From positions 1 to 52,179 of the forward strand of contig JAGLCW010000022.1 in assembly GCA_023146045.1 (NCBI GenBank): DNA of 52,179 bases, in the 5' to 3' direction. This DNA comes from Caldisericia bacterium (GTDB lineage Bacteria > Caldisericota > Caldisericia > UBA6126). Of the stretch, positions 16,262-25,433 are shown in pieces (the stretch's first letter is position 1; every line of letters begins with the position of its first letter). The notes beneath the pieces are model-generated. The model did not search any database and was not told where the DNA came from. It saw only the letters and a program-made list of their open reading frames with translations. A program made the translations under genes and the position numbers.

Positions 16262-17644
16262 TTATTTTGGGTAATATATGGTTACAGCTGATGCACTGTA
16301 ACGTAAATCTTTTGGATTCCATCCAACCCAACAATTCAATGCCTCAGCAACAAAACGAATTGGAACAAAAGTTCTTCCGCGTTTTATTAATGGAGCGACT
16401 CCGTCAGGTATTGGATAAGGTTTACCATTAATTTTACCAGTGGTGTTTCCTATCCAGATTTCAACAGTATTTGATCCTAGCTTAACGGTAACTTTACTTT
16501 CATTACCATCCCAACCTACTTCCGCGCCTAAACCTTCTGATATAGCTCTTAGTGGAACTAATGTTCTCCCATTTTGGATAAATGGTGGAGCATCAACTCT
16601 TTTTACTTCGTCATTAACAGTCATGATGTATTTTTTAATAAAAACACGGACTATTTGTCTTGTAATGTTTGGTGGATTAATTGCATTTTTAATAACTAAT
16701 AGTTGCTTTCCATTTTGATCAAATTTGAAAACACTATTCTGAGCAATATCAGTTACCCAAATGCTATTAGCTGTATCAATAGTAAGAGCAGAAGCTTTTT
16801 TTACTCCAGGTAAACTTATAGACTTAATAAATTTGTGGTCTGGGGCAAACACATGTACTTTTTTTGAACCTCTATCAAGTACATAAATTTTATTACCTTG
16901 AGAACTTAAAAAATCTACACCAATGTCACAAGGATCAGAGAATTTACCTTTAATCTCACCGGTATATTTTCCTTTAAGGTTATATATAGCTATACGTTTA
17001 TTCCCAGTATCTGCTACAAGGAGATCATGATTTTTCGCATAGCTCATACCTTCTGGTCTTTTTAATTTCTGTACAGCCGTTCCGGTATTACCAAAATCTC
17101 TTACAAAGGTTCCGTCACGTGGGTCTTTAATTCCTCCAGGTGGTGGGGTCCAATGAGACACTTTGCTTTGTTTTCTGTCTAATAGAGCTTGAGATTTAAT
17201 TTCATCAATCTCAGTCATTGCTACATCCCACATTTCGGTCAATTTACCTGGACCAACTCCTGCTTGACCATTTTTGTGGTGAGTATGTCCGTTTAACTCA
17301 TATATAAATGAATGTCCTGTGACAGCATCTGCTACACCGATTACATCAGTTAAACGACATGTAATAATATCTACACATTTTTTCAAAACCCATTTTTCTC
17401 CAGAGGTGTGAGTAGCAACAGTTGGGATTGCAACTGCAAGATATGTACCGTCTGTTGAATATTTTAAAACCCTGTTTTTAATTGGGTCAGAGACATATAT
17501 GTAATATCCGAATGAATTGGTGTAAATCCCAATTTTGTCAGGTGAAGCAGCTATAATTTTGGAATTACCAATGCCTGGTACAAATTGAATACCAAAAAGC
17601 ATTGTTCCTACTAAAACTAAAGATAATATTTTTTTTATATTCAT
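16262..17644 (-). CDS. Secreted NHL-repeat protein with copper-amine-oxidase-like stalk domain
   Basis: 460-residue exported protein. A signal peptide (1-33) is followed by NHL-type beta-propeller repeats (about 35-325; motifs such as LLVADTGNKRIAIYN, KIYVLDRGSKKVHVF and IWVTDIAQNSVFKF). The C-terminal 115 residues form a copper-amine-oxidase-N stalk domain with paired GRTLVPLRAISEGLGAEVGW and GRTFVPIRFVAEAL motifs. A His-rich patch (GHTHHKNG) lies in the propeller. Such stalks are common on surface proteins of anaerobes; despite the name they do not imply copper oxidation. It lies 15 bases after the haem-domain lipoprotein gene. Ligand unknown. Confidence 0.86.
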   Translation of the reverse strand: MNIKKILSLVLVGTMLFGIQFVPGIGNSKIIAASPDKIGIYTNSFGYYIYVSDPIKNRVLKYSTDGTYLAVAIPTVATHTSGEKWVLKKCVDIITCRLTDVIGVADAVTGHSFIYELNGHTHHKNGQAGVGPGKLTEMWDVAMTEIDEIKSQALLDRKQSKVSHWTPPPGGIKDPRDGTFVRDFGNTGTAVQKLKRPEGMSYAKNHDLLVADTGNKRIAIYNLKGKYTGEIKGKFSDPCDIGVDFLSSQGNKIYVLDRGSKKVHVFAPDHKFIKSISLPGVKKASALTIDTANSIWVTDIAQNSVFKFDQNGKQLLVIKNAINPPNITRQIVRVFIKKYIMTVNDEVKRVDAPPFIQNGRTLVPLRAISEGLGAEVGWDGNESKVTVKLGSNTVEIWIGNTTGKINGKPYPIPDGVAPLIKRGRTFVPIRFVAEALNCWVGWNPKDLRYSASAVTIYYPK

Positions 17645-17659
17645 AGTTTCAAGCTCCTA

Positions 17660-18685
17660 TTAATCAGTTATGGTTTTTCCGACCATACGTAAGGTAGATG
17701 CGGTATCTGGTGTAAAATGATCATCTCTTTGACCAAGAGTGTGATAATTTGGGGCAAAAAGGAAATCTGCGTAACCATCATCGCTTACTTCAAAATGAGT
17801 TAGGTCTAGCGCTGATGGGTTTCTTGGTCTTGCGATTTCTAATATATAACCACCAAACTCAAACAATCCTACAGCACTTACTAATGCAGCATCACCGGAA
17901 GGTTGTTTATCGTTAACAATGTATAATGGAGCATTTTCTCCACCTTCAGCTGGTTCATTTGCGTCTTCTGCGCGATTGTATACAAATCCATATTCACCTG
18001 GTAATTTCTCCCAAGTAATTTTGTTGTCAAAATTTTCAGCATCGATATCTATATCAGATTCTACATTTGTCCAAAGATAAGATGCCATGATACCTTTCAT
18101 TCCACTTACAGCAGGGCTCCAAACCCAAAGCTCAATTATGTCACCAGTAATTTCTGTTCCCATGTATCTATTGTTTAGAACATTTGATGCATCATGGCAT
18201 AAAGGAGTGCAACCAGTTTCCGCAAAATCTGGTAAATCACATAAATCCCAAGCAATAGAGAATGTATCCATTGTTGAATCCCAAGTCCATGTTCCATCTT
18301 CTTTTGTGTACCAATGCCCAGCAGTGCTATCTGTTGGTTCATTTGTCATTTCAGAAATCCAGTTAAACAAGAAGTATACGTTGTCGTTGTCATAGTAAGA
18401 TTTAACATCAATAAATTTACTACTTTCAAGTTCAATTTGTGTGTATTCCATGTTTGCCCATACTTCTTCGTTTTCGATACCATCTAAAGTTGGTTTTACA
18501 TCTACAAATCCACAATTCACAATTGTTGCAGTTTGATCCTCAGGTAAATTACCAGTTTCTTGTTCTTGTTGATTATTATCGTTGTTCGGTTCTGTAGTAG
18601 TTTTATCACCACACCCTACCAAGCAAGAAAAACATAGTACTCCAGCTAATGTTAAACCTAAAAGTTTGTTAACGTTATTCTTCAT
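17660..18685 (-). CDS. Lipoprotein with ethylbenzene-dehydrogenase-type haem-binding domain
   Basis: 341-residue predicted lipoprotein (lipobox ending in LVGC, Cys25) with an acidic and polar linker, then an EB_dh-like domain of the kind seen in the haem-b gamma subunits of DMSO-reductase-family enzymes. Supporting features are DVKPTLDGIENEEVWANMEYT, YYDNDNVYFLFNW and the ending with REWRYDFLF-like ADFLFAPN. A CTPLCHDAS motif (CxxxCH, near residue 158) is reminiscent of, but not identical to, CxxCH haem-c sites. It could be an extracytoplasmic electron carrier. No molybdenum catalytic subunit is encoded nearby. The domain call rests on pattern recognition and is moderately secure. Confidence 0.72.
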   Translation of the reverse strand: MKNNVNKLLGLTLAGVLCFSCLVGCGDKTTTEPNNDNNQQEQETGNLPEDQTATIVNCGFVDVKPTLDGIENEEVWANMEYTQIELESSKFIDVKSYYDNDNVYFLFNWISEMTNEPTDSTAGHWYTKEDGTWTWDSTMDTFSIAWDLCDLPDFAETGCTPLCHDASNVLNNRYMGTEITGDIIELWVWSPAVSGMKGIMASYLWTNVESDIDIDAENFDNKITWEKLPGEYGFVYNRAEDANEPAEGGENAPLYIVNDKQPSGDAALVSAVGLFEFGGYILEIARPRNPSALDLTHFEVSDDGYADFLFAPNYHTLGQRDDHFTPDTASTLRMVGKTITD

Positions 18686-18694
18686 TCTATCCTC

Positions 18695-21600
18695 CTAACC
18701 AGTATAAACTAGATCAATACGGCCTTCAATTTCTCTGTCTACTGTTCCTTCTTTTTCAACATATTCAAACACACTTTCTCTTAAGGTTTTGTCCGAATAT
18801 TTGAGGATTTCAGCGTTTGCAAACCAAACATAACCATCCAAGCCACGTCTCATAGATTCAGTAGTAACAACTTTATACATTTGTTCTGACTCGAATGTTT
18901 CTCCGTTGTTAAGCGTACATTCTACTATTCTATCGTAAAGGAATCTAAGGTTATCGTATGCAAATTTAACTCCAGAAACTTGTGTCATTCCATAGCTAAA
19001 TGTACAACCATGTTCAAAAACCATTATCAAGTCTTCACCTTTGATTTCAAGTAAAACTAAATCTTCATCTTTCGGTAAAACGTCCATAATGTTTTCTGCT
19101 GTAATATCTCCTGCATCTATGTTTGCCTTAATTAACCCAGGAGTTATGCAGGATATTTGTGCTCCGTCATCTTCCATATCGTAGCGCATGATGTCTGAAA
19201 TTAAGTTACCAAGTGTTGATTCTCCACCGCTGCTAATGGTCATTCCATTTTTGGATTTCCCAATAATATTTTCTAACTCGGTGTTGTATTTTTTATTGTA
19301 TTCTTCAAAAATCTCATATGATTTTGCAGAAGGTTTAACATCATCAATGTATGAATATTGATTAGTTGTTTGAATTTTTTCAATATTCTTTGTAATTGAG
19401 TCAACAATTATTTTAATTTCACCTAAAGAATTACCATATCTTCCTGGAGCTATTATTTTTACACCTTTGTATTCAAAAGAATACCCATAATCGTTATCTA
19501 AAGCAATGACAAATGATGGTTTTGGGTTCAATTTTTCAATAAAGCTTGCCAGTACGGGTGTAAGTTCGCCATTCAAATCTACTCTACTGTCAATTCCTAT
19601 TGTCAAAATTGATACGTTTGCTCCATCATCTTTAAGCTTTTTCAACATTTCGTTTGCTGAAGAAACTGAGTCTTTAATATCTATTGCCGAAGAAATTTCT
19701 GGATGTAAATAAGGTTTTTCAATTGAAAAACCTGTTACTCCGGTAATTCCAACTTTGATTCCAGAAAAATCTCTAATGACATGGTCTTTGTAAAGAGGTT
19801 TACTTGTTTTTTTGCTGTAAATATCAGCAGCAACAATATCAATATTCTCGTTAATAGTATTTAGAGGTTCAAATCCATAAAAGAAATCTTCATCAGATAA
19901 ACCCAATACTCCGTAATTCATTTCTTGATATTGCTTAACAACATACTCTCCCTTTGACAAATATGAAAGTGAAGAACCCATTAGGAAATTACCAGCATCA
20001 ATTGCCATAAAATTAGTATTACGTTTTTCGAGGTTACTGATATATGATGCTATAGAAGCAAAACCACCTATTGGTCTATCTTCCATAGGATCTCTATAAA
20101 GAGAGTGAATTAAATTGGCCACATTTCCAGTTGATCCAATCATTACTACTGGATAATGTGCTCTAAATACAATAGTTGCAGTTTCTGCACGTGAGATTGA
20201 TTTTTTTGGTCTGATCGTTCCATCAGAGTATCCTGTTAGTAATCCGTTGTCGTATGCATATACCATGTATGGGAACGCTAGCTCGGAAATATTTTCCCAA
20301 TCCTTTACTTTTGATTTAAAGTTTGCTAAAGAATCTGAAGAGTTTGTGGGTTTGTCTGGGTTGTTAGTGTATGCTATGGTGAGTTCTATCATTGCTTCTT
20401 CACGAGTGATTGGTTTATTTGGCATAAATATATTAGTATCTGCGAATGGAATCATTTTTTTTGCTAGCGCACCTTCGACAATTCCATAATACCAATCAGT
20501 TTTTTTAACATCTTTAAAACTTGGGGTTCCTGGTTTTAGTTGTGGTATTGAGTAACCATTCATTACAACAGTTGTATACTCCGCTCTTGTAATCAGGTTA
20601 TTTGGTTTAAAACTACCGTCGGTGTAGCCTTTAAGCACCTTTTTTTCTACCAAGAAACTTATAGGTTCACTCGCCCAATGATCTAAATAATCTGGCACTG
20701 TATACCATTCTCCAGATGTCATTGGTGAAATTTTATTATCAGGTATATCGTATAAGTAATCTATCAATGCTTTTCTAACAGTTTTTCTGGAATTTTTCTT
20801 AATTGAAACATTTGCAAGAGAGTCTGGTCTACCTGAACCAGCTACTAATGCTGCAGTTACAGCAACATCATAAGATTTTGCTAAATCAATTTGTTGCCCA
20901 AGAACTTTTAGATTTAATACTTTTTGTTTGTCTGGTTTTTTCAAATCAAGTTTAAACGAAAAGCCTTTTGTACTAATTCCAGCACTTTCAATACCAAATG
21001 CTAAACTATTACCAGTATCTTCTAAAACATCTTTAATTTTCTGCCCAGTAAGTGCCACTGTATAAATAGTATCTTCGCTTGCTAAAAGACTATAAACATC
21101 ACCATAAGTTAGTGGTCCTTTGTTTAGATTATGTAGAAGTTCTGAAGGTTGTGCCATTGCAAGCGGAGTGTTTGATACCTTTGTTAGTGTATCTAGCAAT
21201 AAATTTGATAAACTAGTTGGATGGTAAGTACTACCAGAAAAAGTAAATGTCTTAGTAGCTGTACCGACTAATTCGTTAAATGTGTTATCTGCACTCTTTT
21301 GATATGTTTCTACAAGTTTTTTTATTTCTATATCTTCTGAGATTGCTTGTCCAATTTTTACGACTTTTCCTGTTATAAGTCTATTACCATTCTCTTTTTT
21401 CATAACTTCATAAGGTTTTACAGGACATTTACACTTTTCAAGCATTAATTCAATACGTGATACACCAAGAGCATAACGTCCTGGTGAAGAAATCAGAACA
21501 TCGTGTTCTGGAAATTCATCAGTATCGGAATATAGTATTTGCTCGCCAGATATTGGATCATCAGCTGCAGATATACAAACGTCTATTCTTGATCTATGTA

Positions 21601-22357
21601 ATATTTCATTTAAAAATGACTTTTCTCTTTTTTCTGGATCTGTTTCCCATTTCAAGTCAGTGAGCAAAATAATAAAGTCTGCTCTTTCGATTTCTTTTAA
21701 AACATCACTTGAACGGATTACTTCTTCTACAGGATCGTAAAACTCTATACCACTTATGTTTTCGCTAGGTATAGCATTTATTCTTGATGGATCAGGAAGT
21801 GAAATAACAGCAATTTTTAAAACATGTGCTGAATTTGGCACATCATATACAAGCATTCTATGATCTGAAGCATATAAGCTTCCACTTTTGTATGCATTTG
21901 TACAAACCCACGTGAAATCACTTTCTCTTTTTCTAGCATCTCTGATTTGTTGAGGCATAGAAAAATCCAATGACGTATATCCAGCAACATCATATTTCAA
22001 GTTGTTCATTACAGATACAACAGGATGAGCTTTTCCAGCTATTGGCTTTTGTGTGTAATAAGTTGCAAGATCGGAACCGAACAATGTATTACCTGCATCA
22101 ATAAGCATGGAATAACCTTCACGGTTACCAGTTTCTCTGCGAATTTGATCAATAACAGTTGCTGCCTTTGTTAGTCCACCTTCATTAATGCTTGGGCCAT
22201 ATTTGAAGGGAACAAGTTGTCCTCTAACATTACCAGTGGCAAGTACAACAAATGGAAAAATATCCAAAGCTTTTGTTTTGGACACATTCACCATAAAAGC
22301 ACTTAAAGCCATAACCAAAGTTAGCGTAACAACAAAAATACGCTTAGTTATATTCAC
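18695..22357 (-). CDS. SLH-anchored protein with two degenerate 5'-nucleotidase modules
   Basis: 1220-residue surface protein: signal peptide (1-31), metallophosphoesterase-like domain (about 34-330), 5'-nucleotidase C-terminal-like domain (about 345-550), three SLH repeats (about 556-736), then a second phosphoesterase-like domain (about 738-1000) and a better conserved 5'-nucleotidase C-terminal domain (about 1020-1215; ESTLGNLISDIMR). In both phosphoesterase copies the metal-ligand motifs have decayed: TNDxHG is TGNV, the DAGD motif is DAGN and GNHEFD is lost. It is probably a surface binding or structural protein, not an enzyme. The GTG at 22357 has GGAGG seven bases upstream. It heads the cluster. 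Confidence 0.85.
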   Translation of the reverse strand: MNITKRIFVVTLTLVMALSAFMVNVSKTKALDIFPFVVLATGNVRGQLVPFKYGPSINEGGLTKAATVIDQIRRETGNREGYSMLIDAGNTLFGSDLATYYTQKPIAGKAHPVVSVMNNLKYDVAGYTSLDFSMPQQIRDARKRESDFTWVCTNAYKSGSLYASDHRMLVYDVPNSAHVLKIAVISLPDPSRINAIPSENISGIEFYDPVEEVIRSSDVLKEIERADFIILLTDLKWETDPEKREKSFLNEILHRSRIDVCISAADDPISGEQILYSDTDEFPEHDVLISSPGRYALGVSRIELMLEKCKCPVKPYEVMKKENGNRLITGKVVKIGQAISEDIEIKKLVETYQKSADNTFNELVGTATKTFTFSGSTYHPTSLSNLLLDTLTKVSNTPLAMAQPSELLHNLNKGPLTYGDVYSLLASEDTIYTVALTGQKIKDVLEDTGNSLAFGIESAGISTKGFSFKLDLKKPDKQKVLNLKVLGQQIDLAKSYDVAVTAALVAGSGRPDSLANVSIKKNSRKTVRKALIDYLYDIPDNKISPMTSGEWYTVPDYLDHWASEPISFLVEKKVLKGYTDGSFKPNNLITRAEYTTVVMNGYSIPQLKPGTPSFKDVKKTDWYYGIVEGALAKKMIPFADTNIFMPNKPITREEAMIELTIAYTNNPDKPTNSSDSLANFKSKVKDWENISELAFPYMVYAYDNGLLTGYSDGTIRPKKSISRAETATIVFRAHYPVVMIGSTGNVANLIHSLYRDPMEDRPIGGFASIASYISNLEKRNTNFMAIDAGNFLMGSSLSYLSKGEYVVKQYQEMNYGVLGLSDEDFFYGFEPLNTINENIDIVAADIYSKKTSKPLYKDHVIRDFSGIKVGITGVTGFSIEKPYLHPEISSAIDIKDSVSSANEMLKKLKDDGANVSILTIGIDSRVDLNGELTPVLASFIEKLNPKPSFVIALDNDYGYSFEYKGVKIIAPGRYGNSLGEIKIIVDSITKNIEKIQTTNQYSYIDDVKPSAKSYEIFEEYNKKYNTELENIIGKSKNGMTISSGGESTLGNLISDIMRYDMEDDGAQISCITPGLIKANIDAGDITAENIMDVLPKDEDLVLLEIKGEDLIMVFEHGCTFSYGMTQVSGVKFAYDNLRFLYDRIVECTLNNGETFESEQMYKVVTTESMRRGLDGYVWFANAEILKYSDKTLRESVFEYVEKEGTVDREIEGRIDLVYTG

Positions 22358-22506
22358 ACGTATACCTCCGGATCAAACGAAATTTTTTATTAATTCTATG
22401 TTTAATCCAGACACAATCAAGGTTATCATTTTAAAAAGTGTCCATTAATTTAGATACTAAAAGGTAACACAGTCGTCATAGTAGGATATTTGTCAAAATT
22501 ATAGTT

Positions 22507-22519
22507 TTACAACTTGTAA
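22507..22519. promoter_or_regulatory. Small palindrome between divergent operons
   Basis: TTACAA-C-TTGTAA lies in the 248-base gap between the SLH gene and the DUF948-like gene. It could be an operator for either operon, but it is short and AT-rich, so chance is a real alternative. Confidence 0.25.
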
Positions 22520-22572
22520 CATTTTTGTAAGATAAATCTCTAACAATTATTTATAACTTTTAATTATTTTAA

Positions 22573-22578
22573 TATAAT
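22573..22578 (+). promoter_or_regulatory. Candidate -10 element before DUF948-like gene
   Basis: A perfect TATAAT lies 27 bases before the ATG at 22606. At 17 bases upstream is TTTATA, a weak -35. It is the best promoter candidate at the beginning of the long plus-strand run. Confidence 0.4.
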
Positions 22579-22605
22579 AAGCTTAAAAGAAAGAGGGTGT
22601 CATTT

Positions 22606-22959
22606 ATGGAATTACCTTTACCAATCGTTTGGGCAGTAGCAATTTCTATTATTGTTATTGGATTAGCTATTTTTATCAAGTTAATAATTTTCTTAATTGC
22701 TGGCAGCGTGTTTATGAAAAAAATATCTCAACTTACCGAAAGTATCGATTCGCTTGTTAGTACAATTGACGAAAAAACCAACGACATCGGAAATAAAACT
22801 TCTGCAGCTATTGAAAACTTTAACAAAAGGATCAATGCCGAATCTAATAACGTTTCCGAGACAAAAAAATGGGTTGATGTTACAACTAAAGTAATATCAT
22901 TTGGCACTATTGCTTTAAAATTCGCGCAAATGTTTAAAAAAACAAACGGAGGAAGCTAA
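22606..22959 (+). CDS. DUF948-like small membrane protein
   Basis: 117-residue protein with one N-terminal membrane helix (residues 5-32) and a helical, probably coiled-coil tail. Its layout matches the DUF948 group often paired with YtxH proteins in Firmicutes; the biochemical role is unknown, with general-stress or envelope functions suggested for relatives. The ATG at 22606 with AGAGGG eight bases upstream is preferred over an in-frame GTG at 22597. It lies one base before the YtxH-like gene, so the two are co-transcribed. Confidence 0.72.
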   Translation: MELPLPIVWAVAISIIVIGLAIFIKLIIFLIAGSVFMKKISQLTESIDSLVSTIDEKTNDIGNKTSAAIENFNKRINAESNNVSETKKWVDVTTKVISFGTIALKFAQMFKKTNGGS

Positions 22960-22960
22960 A

Positions 22961-23284
22961 TTGAAAAACAATGAAAATCGTTTTGGGTTAGGTTTGTTCT
23001 TGGGGATTGCAATGGGAGTATTAGCTGGCATTGTTTTGGCTCCAAGCACCGGAGAAGAAACAAGGAGAAAAATTCTTGATTCAACCGACGAATTACAAAA
23101 CAGTATTAAAACAATTTCCAAAAAAATTAAAATTGAAACTGATGAGATGATAAAAAAAGGGAAAGATTTTATGCAAGAAGCAGAAAACTCTACTGCAAAT
23201 AAAATTAAACAAACTTCTGTTGATTCTGAAAAGGAAGTTTCAAATATTCCAGAAAAAGAAGATATTGAAAAAGAAGAAGAATAA
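22961..23284 (+). CDS. YtxH domain protein
   Basis: 107-residue protein with a glycine-rich N-terminal membrane helix (FGLGLFLGIAMGVLAGIVLAP) followed by the hallmark LAPSTGEETRRK and a charged helical tail ending in a Glu-rich stretch. This is the YtxH/GvpP-type layout; the function is not established. TTG start at 22961 with GGAGG at 22950-22954. A short AT-rich hairpin plus T-run at 23287-23313 may weakly terminate transcription after it. Confidence 0.82.
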   Translation: MKNNENRFGLGLFLGIAMGVLAGIVLAPSTGEETRRKILDSTDELQNSIKTISKKIKIETDEMIKKGKDFMQEAENSTANKIKQTSVDSEKEVSNIPEKEDIEKEEE

Positions 23285-23328
23285 GAATAAAATAGGCTAG
23301 TTTTATATTTTTTAGCAATGAGGTAACT

Positions 23329-24036
23329 ATGAAAAGCAAATATTTTGTATGTTGTTTTGTCGTATTGATTGTTTCTTGCTCTATTGCTGGTTGCAAAAAA
23401 CCAGAAACCAGCAATTTAACCGAAACATATCATTCATCTGAACTAGTACATGGTGAAAATGGAATAGATGTTGTTTTTCAAAGCGTCACTGCAGCTCCAT
23501 ATATTAAAATACCAACTAATATTGAGAATGTAAGACAGTTCCCTTTTAGTTATTTAAACAAAGAAGGAAATCCTATGAAAATTGTTAAAATAACACGAGA
23601 TGGAAATACTCTCGATTTAATTATCGACAAACCGAATAATAAAACTGCATTCATCATTGAAAAACCTGAAAACGTAGAAGATATACCTGAAACTTCGAAT
23701 GCTACATATATGGTTGACAGATACACAGGAGTTTTAAGTCCTACAGATGAAACACTCCAGCTTTGTATGGCTGATTTTTCTTTAACAAATATGAATTCAA
23801 AAAAGATTCTTCTTACTGATGTAAAAATGTTTTTTAAAGACAGCAGTGGGAAGATCTATAATTTTGATGTATTTTTATCAGACTCTCTTATGACTTGTGA
23901 ATATCCGGAATACCTTAAGAAAAAAGAAACAAACTCTTTAAGATATCTTGGGTTAATACCTCTTAATGTTGAAGAAATCTTTATTGAAATTGATGGTATT
24001 AATTTCCATAGTCCAATAATTATTAGCAAGGACTAA
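23329..24036 (+). CDS. Predicted lipoprotein of unknown function
   Basis: 235-residue protein with a signal peptide ending in a lipobox (SIAGC, Cys22) and a soluble, beta-rich mature part. I do not recognise the family. A late pair of Cys (LQLC and MTCEY) might form a disulfide. It begins with ATG after AATGAGGTA and is followed two bases later by another lipoprotein gene, suggesting a functional pair. Confidence 0.72.
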   Translation: MKSKYFVCCFVVLIVSCSIAGCKKPETSNLTETYHSSELVHGENGIDVVFQSVTAAPYIKIPTNIENVRQFPFSYLNKEGNPMKIVKITRDGNTLDLIIDKPNNKTAFIIEKPENVEDIPETSNATYMVDRYTGVLSPTDETLQLCMADFSLTNMNSKKILLTDVKMFFKDSSGKIYNFDVFLSDSLMTCEYPEYLKKKETNSLRYLGLIPLNVEEIFIEIDGINFHSPIIISKD

Positions 24037-24038
24037 AA

Positions 24039-24497
24039 GTGAATCGAATAAAATATTTTTCCATTCTAGCTCTCTTGTTTATTATTTTTGTCACTTCTTT
24101 TACAGGTTGTGGATTGAATAAAAAACCTGAAGCTCTTGCAAAACAGCAAGTAATCTTTCAACATTTGTTAAACAACAAAAAAATAAATATTTATGGTACG
24201 TTGAATCAATTTAGGCTTCCAGAGAAAGGCATTTCAGGATTATCAGACCTTATTAGTACAAAATTTTTAAACACGTTTGAACACGAAGCATTGAATTCAC
24301 TTTTTGAAATTTCAACAATTAGTTTAACTGGTAAAGTTCCTTTTCTTGAAAGTTTTGAAACAGAAAATACAGAATTATCAAATGAGTATTACCGTGGATA
24401 TATTCAGACAGACACAACACATTACGAAGGTATCTTTCTTATTAACAAAACTGAGAACGAAGCTAATTTTTCTATTTGTACGTCGTCTTCATTCTAA
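24039..24497 (+). CDS. Predicted small lipoprotein of unknown function
   Basis: 152-residue protein with a signal peptide and lipobox (FTGC, Cys24) and a mature domain of about 125 residues with no recognised motif. GTG start at 24039, two bases after the preceding lipoprotein. It ends 11 bases before trxB. The tandem arrangement with the gene upstream suggests joint function at the membrane surface, but no role can be named. Confidence 0.68.
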   Translation: MNRIKYFSILALLFIIFVTSFTGCGLNKKPEALAKQQVIFQHLLNNKKINIYGTLNQFRLPEKGISGLSDLISTKFLNTFEHEALNSLFEISTISLTGKVPFLESFETENTELSNEYYRGYIQTDTTHYEGIFLINKTENEANFSICTSSSF

Positions 24498-24508
24498 GGA
24501 GTTAAACC

Positions 24509-25432
24509 ATGAAAAAAATTACAGTTGTCATTGGTGGTGGTCCAGCAGGTATTTCTGCTGCAGTTTATTTAAAACGTTTTTCACGTGACGTAACAATGGT
24601 GGAACAAAACATGATGCTTGGTGGTCAAGTAATCATACCTCACAAAATTGAAAACTACCTTGGTTTTCCTGAAGGTATAGGAGGATTTGACCTTGCATCA
24701 ATGCTCCAAAAACAAGTTACAGACCTAAATATACCTTTGGTTTACCAAACATGTAAGTCCATAACAAAAAACAAAGAAGGTTTTTCAGTATTGCTGGAAA
24801 ATAATGAAGTTCTAACAGCTGATTTTGTAATATTCGCTGTTGGTACTAAAGATAGACTTCTTTCTATACCTGGCGAAGCTGAATTTATGGGGAAAGGTCT
24901 TAGCACTTGTGCAACTTGTGATGCTCCATTTTTCAAGAATAAAACCATCGCCGTGATAGGCGGAGGAGATACTTCATTAACTGAAACAATGTACTTATCT
25001 ACCTATGCTAGTAAAATTCATTTATTTCACAGAAGAGATTCCTTTAGAGGATTTTCTTCATTAGCAGAAAAAATAAAAAATAACCCAAAAATTCAAATAC
25101 ACTATTCATGCATTCCTGTAGCAATTAAAGGCAATGAGGTTGTCAACACGTTTGCATATAGAGATCTGAAAACAGACAAAGAGCACACATTAACAGTTGA
25201 TGGTATTTTTAAATTCACCGGTTACATACCAGATGCATCTCTTTGCGAAGGTTTGGTTGATCTCGATAGTCAAGATTTCATATTAACTAATTCTCAAAAA
25301 GAGACAAGGACAAGCGGTCTATATGCAGTTGGCGACGTAAGCTCTAAAGAATTGCGTCAAATTATTACAGCCATGAATGATGGTGCAGTTGCAGCAAATC
25401 ACATTCATCACACCATCATCACAGGAAGCTAA
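24509..25432 (+). CDS. trxB: Thioredoxin reductase
   Basis: 307-residue flavoprotein disulfide reductase that transfers electrons to thioredoxin. FAD motif GGGPAGISAA near residue 9, redox-active CATC near residues 134-137, the second nucleotide-binding motif GGGDTSLTE, HRRDSFRG, and C-terminal GDVSSKELRQI with the DGAVAA helix are all present. An ATG start with AAGGAG upstream. No trxA gene is adjacent. The HRRDSFRG motif favours NADPH use, but a ferredoxin-dependent relative cannot be excluded. Confidence 0.92.
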   Translation: MKKITVVIGGGPAGISAAVYLKRFSRDVTMVEQNMMLGGQVIIPHKIENYLGFPEGIGGFDLASMLQKQVTDLNIPLVYQTCKSITKNKEGFSVLLENNEVLTADFVIFAVGTKDRLLSIPGEAEFMGKGLSTCATCDAPFFKNKTIAVIGGGDTSLTETMYLSTYASKIHLFHRRDSFRGFSSLAEKIKNNPKIQIHYSCIPVAIKGNEVVNTFAYRDLKTDKEHTLTVDGIFKFTGYIPDASLCEGLVDLDSQDFILTNSQKETRTSGLYAVGDVSSKELRQIITAMNDGAVAANHIHHTIITGS

Positions 25433-25433
25433 T

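Noticed and set aside
22491-22496. TTGACA on the minus strand upstream of the SLH gene
   Set aside because: No -10-like hexamer is found 16-18 bases downstream, so it cannot be called as the operon promoter.
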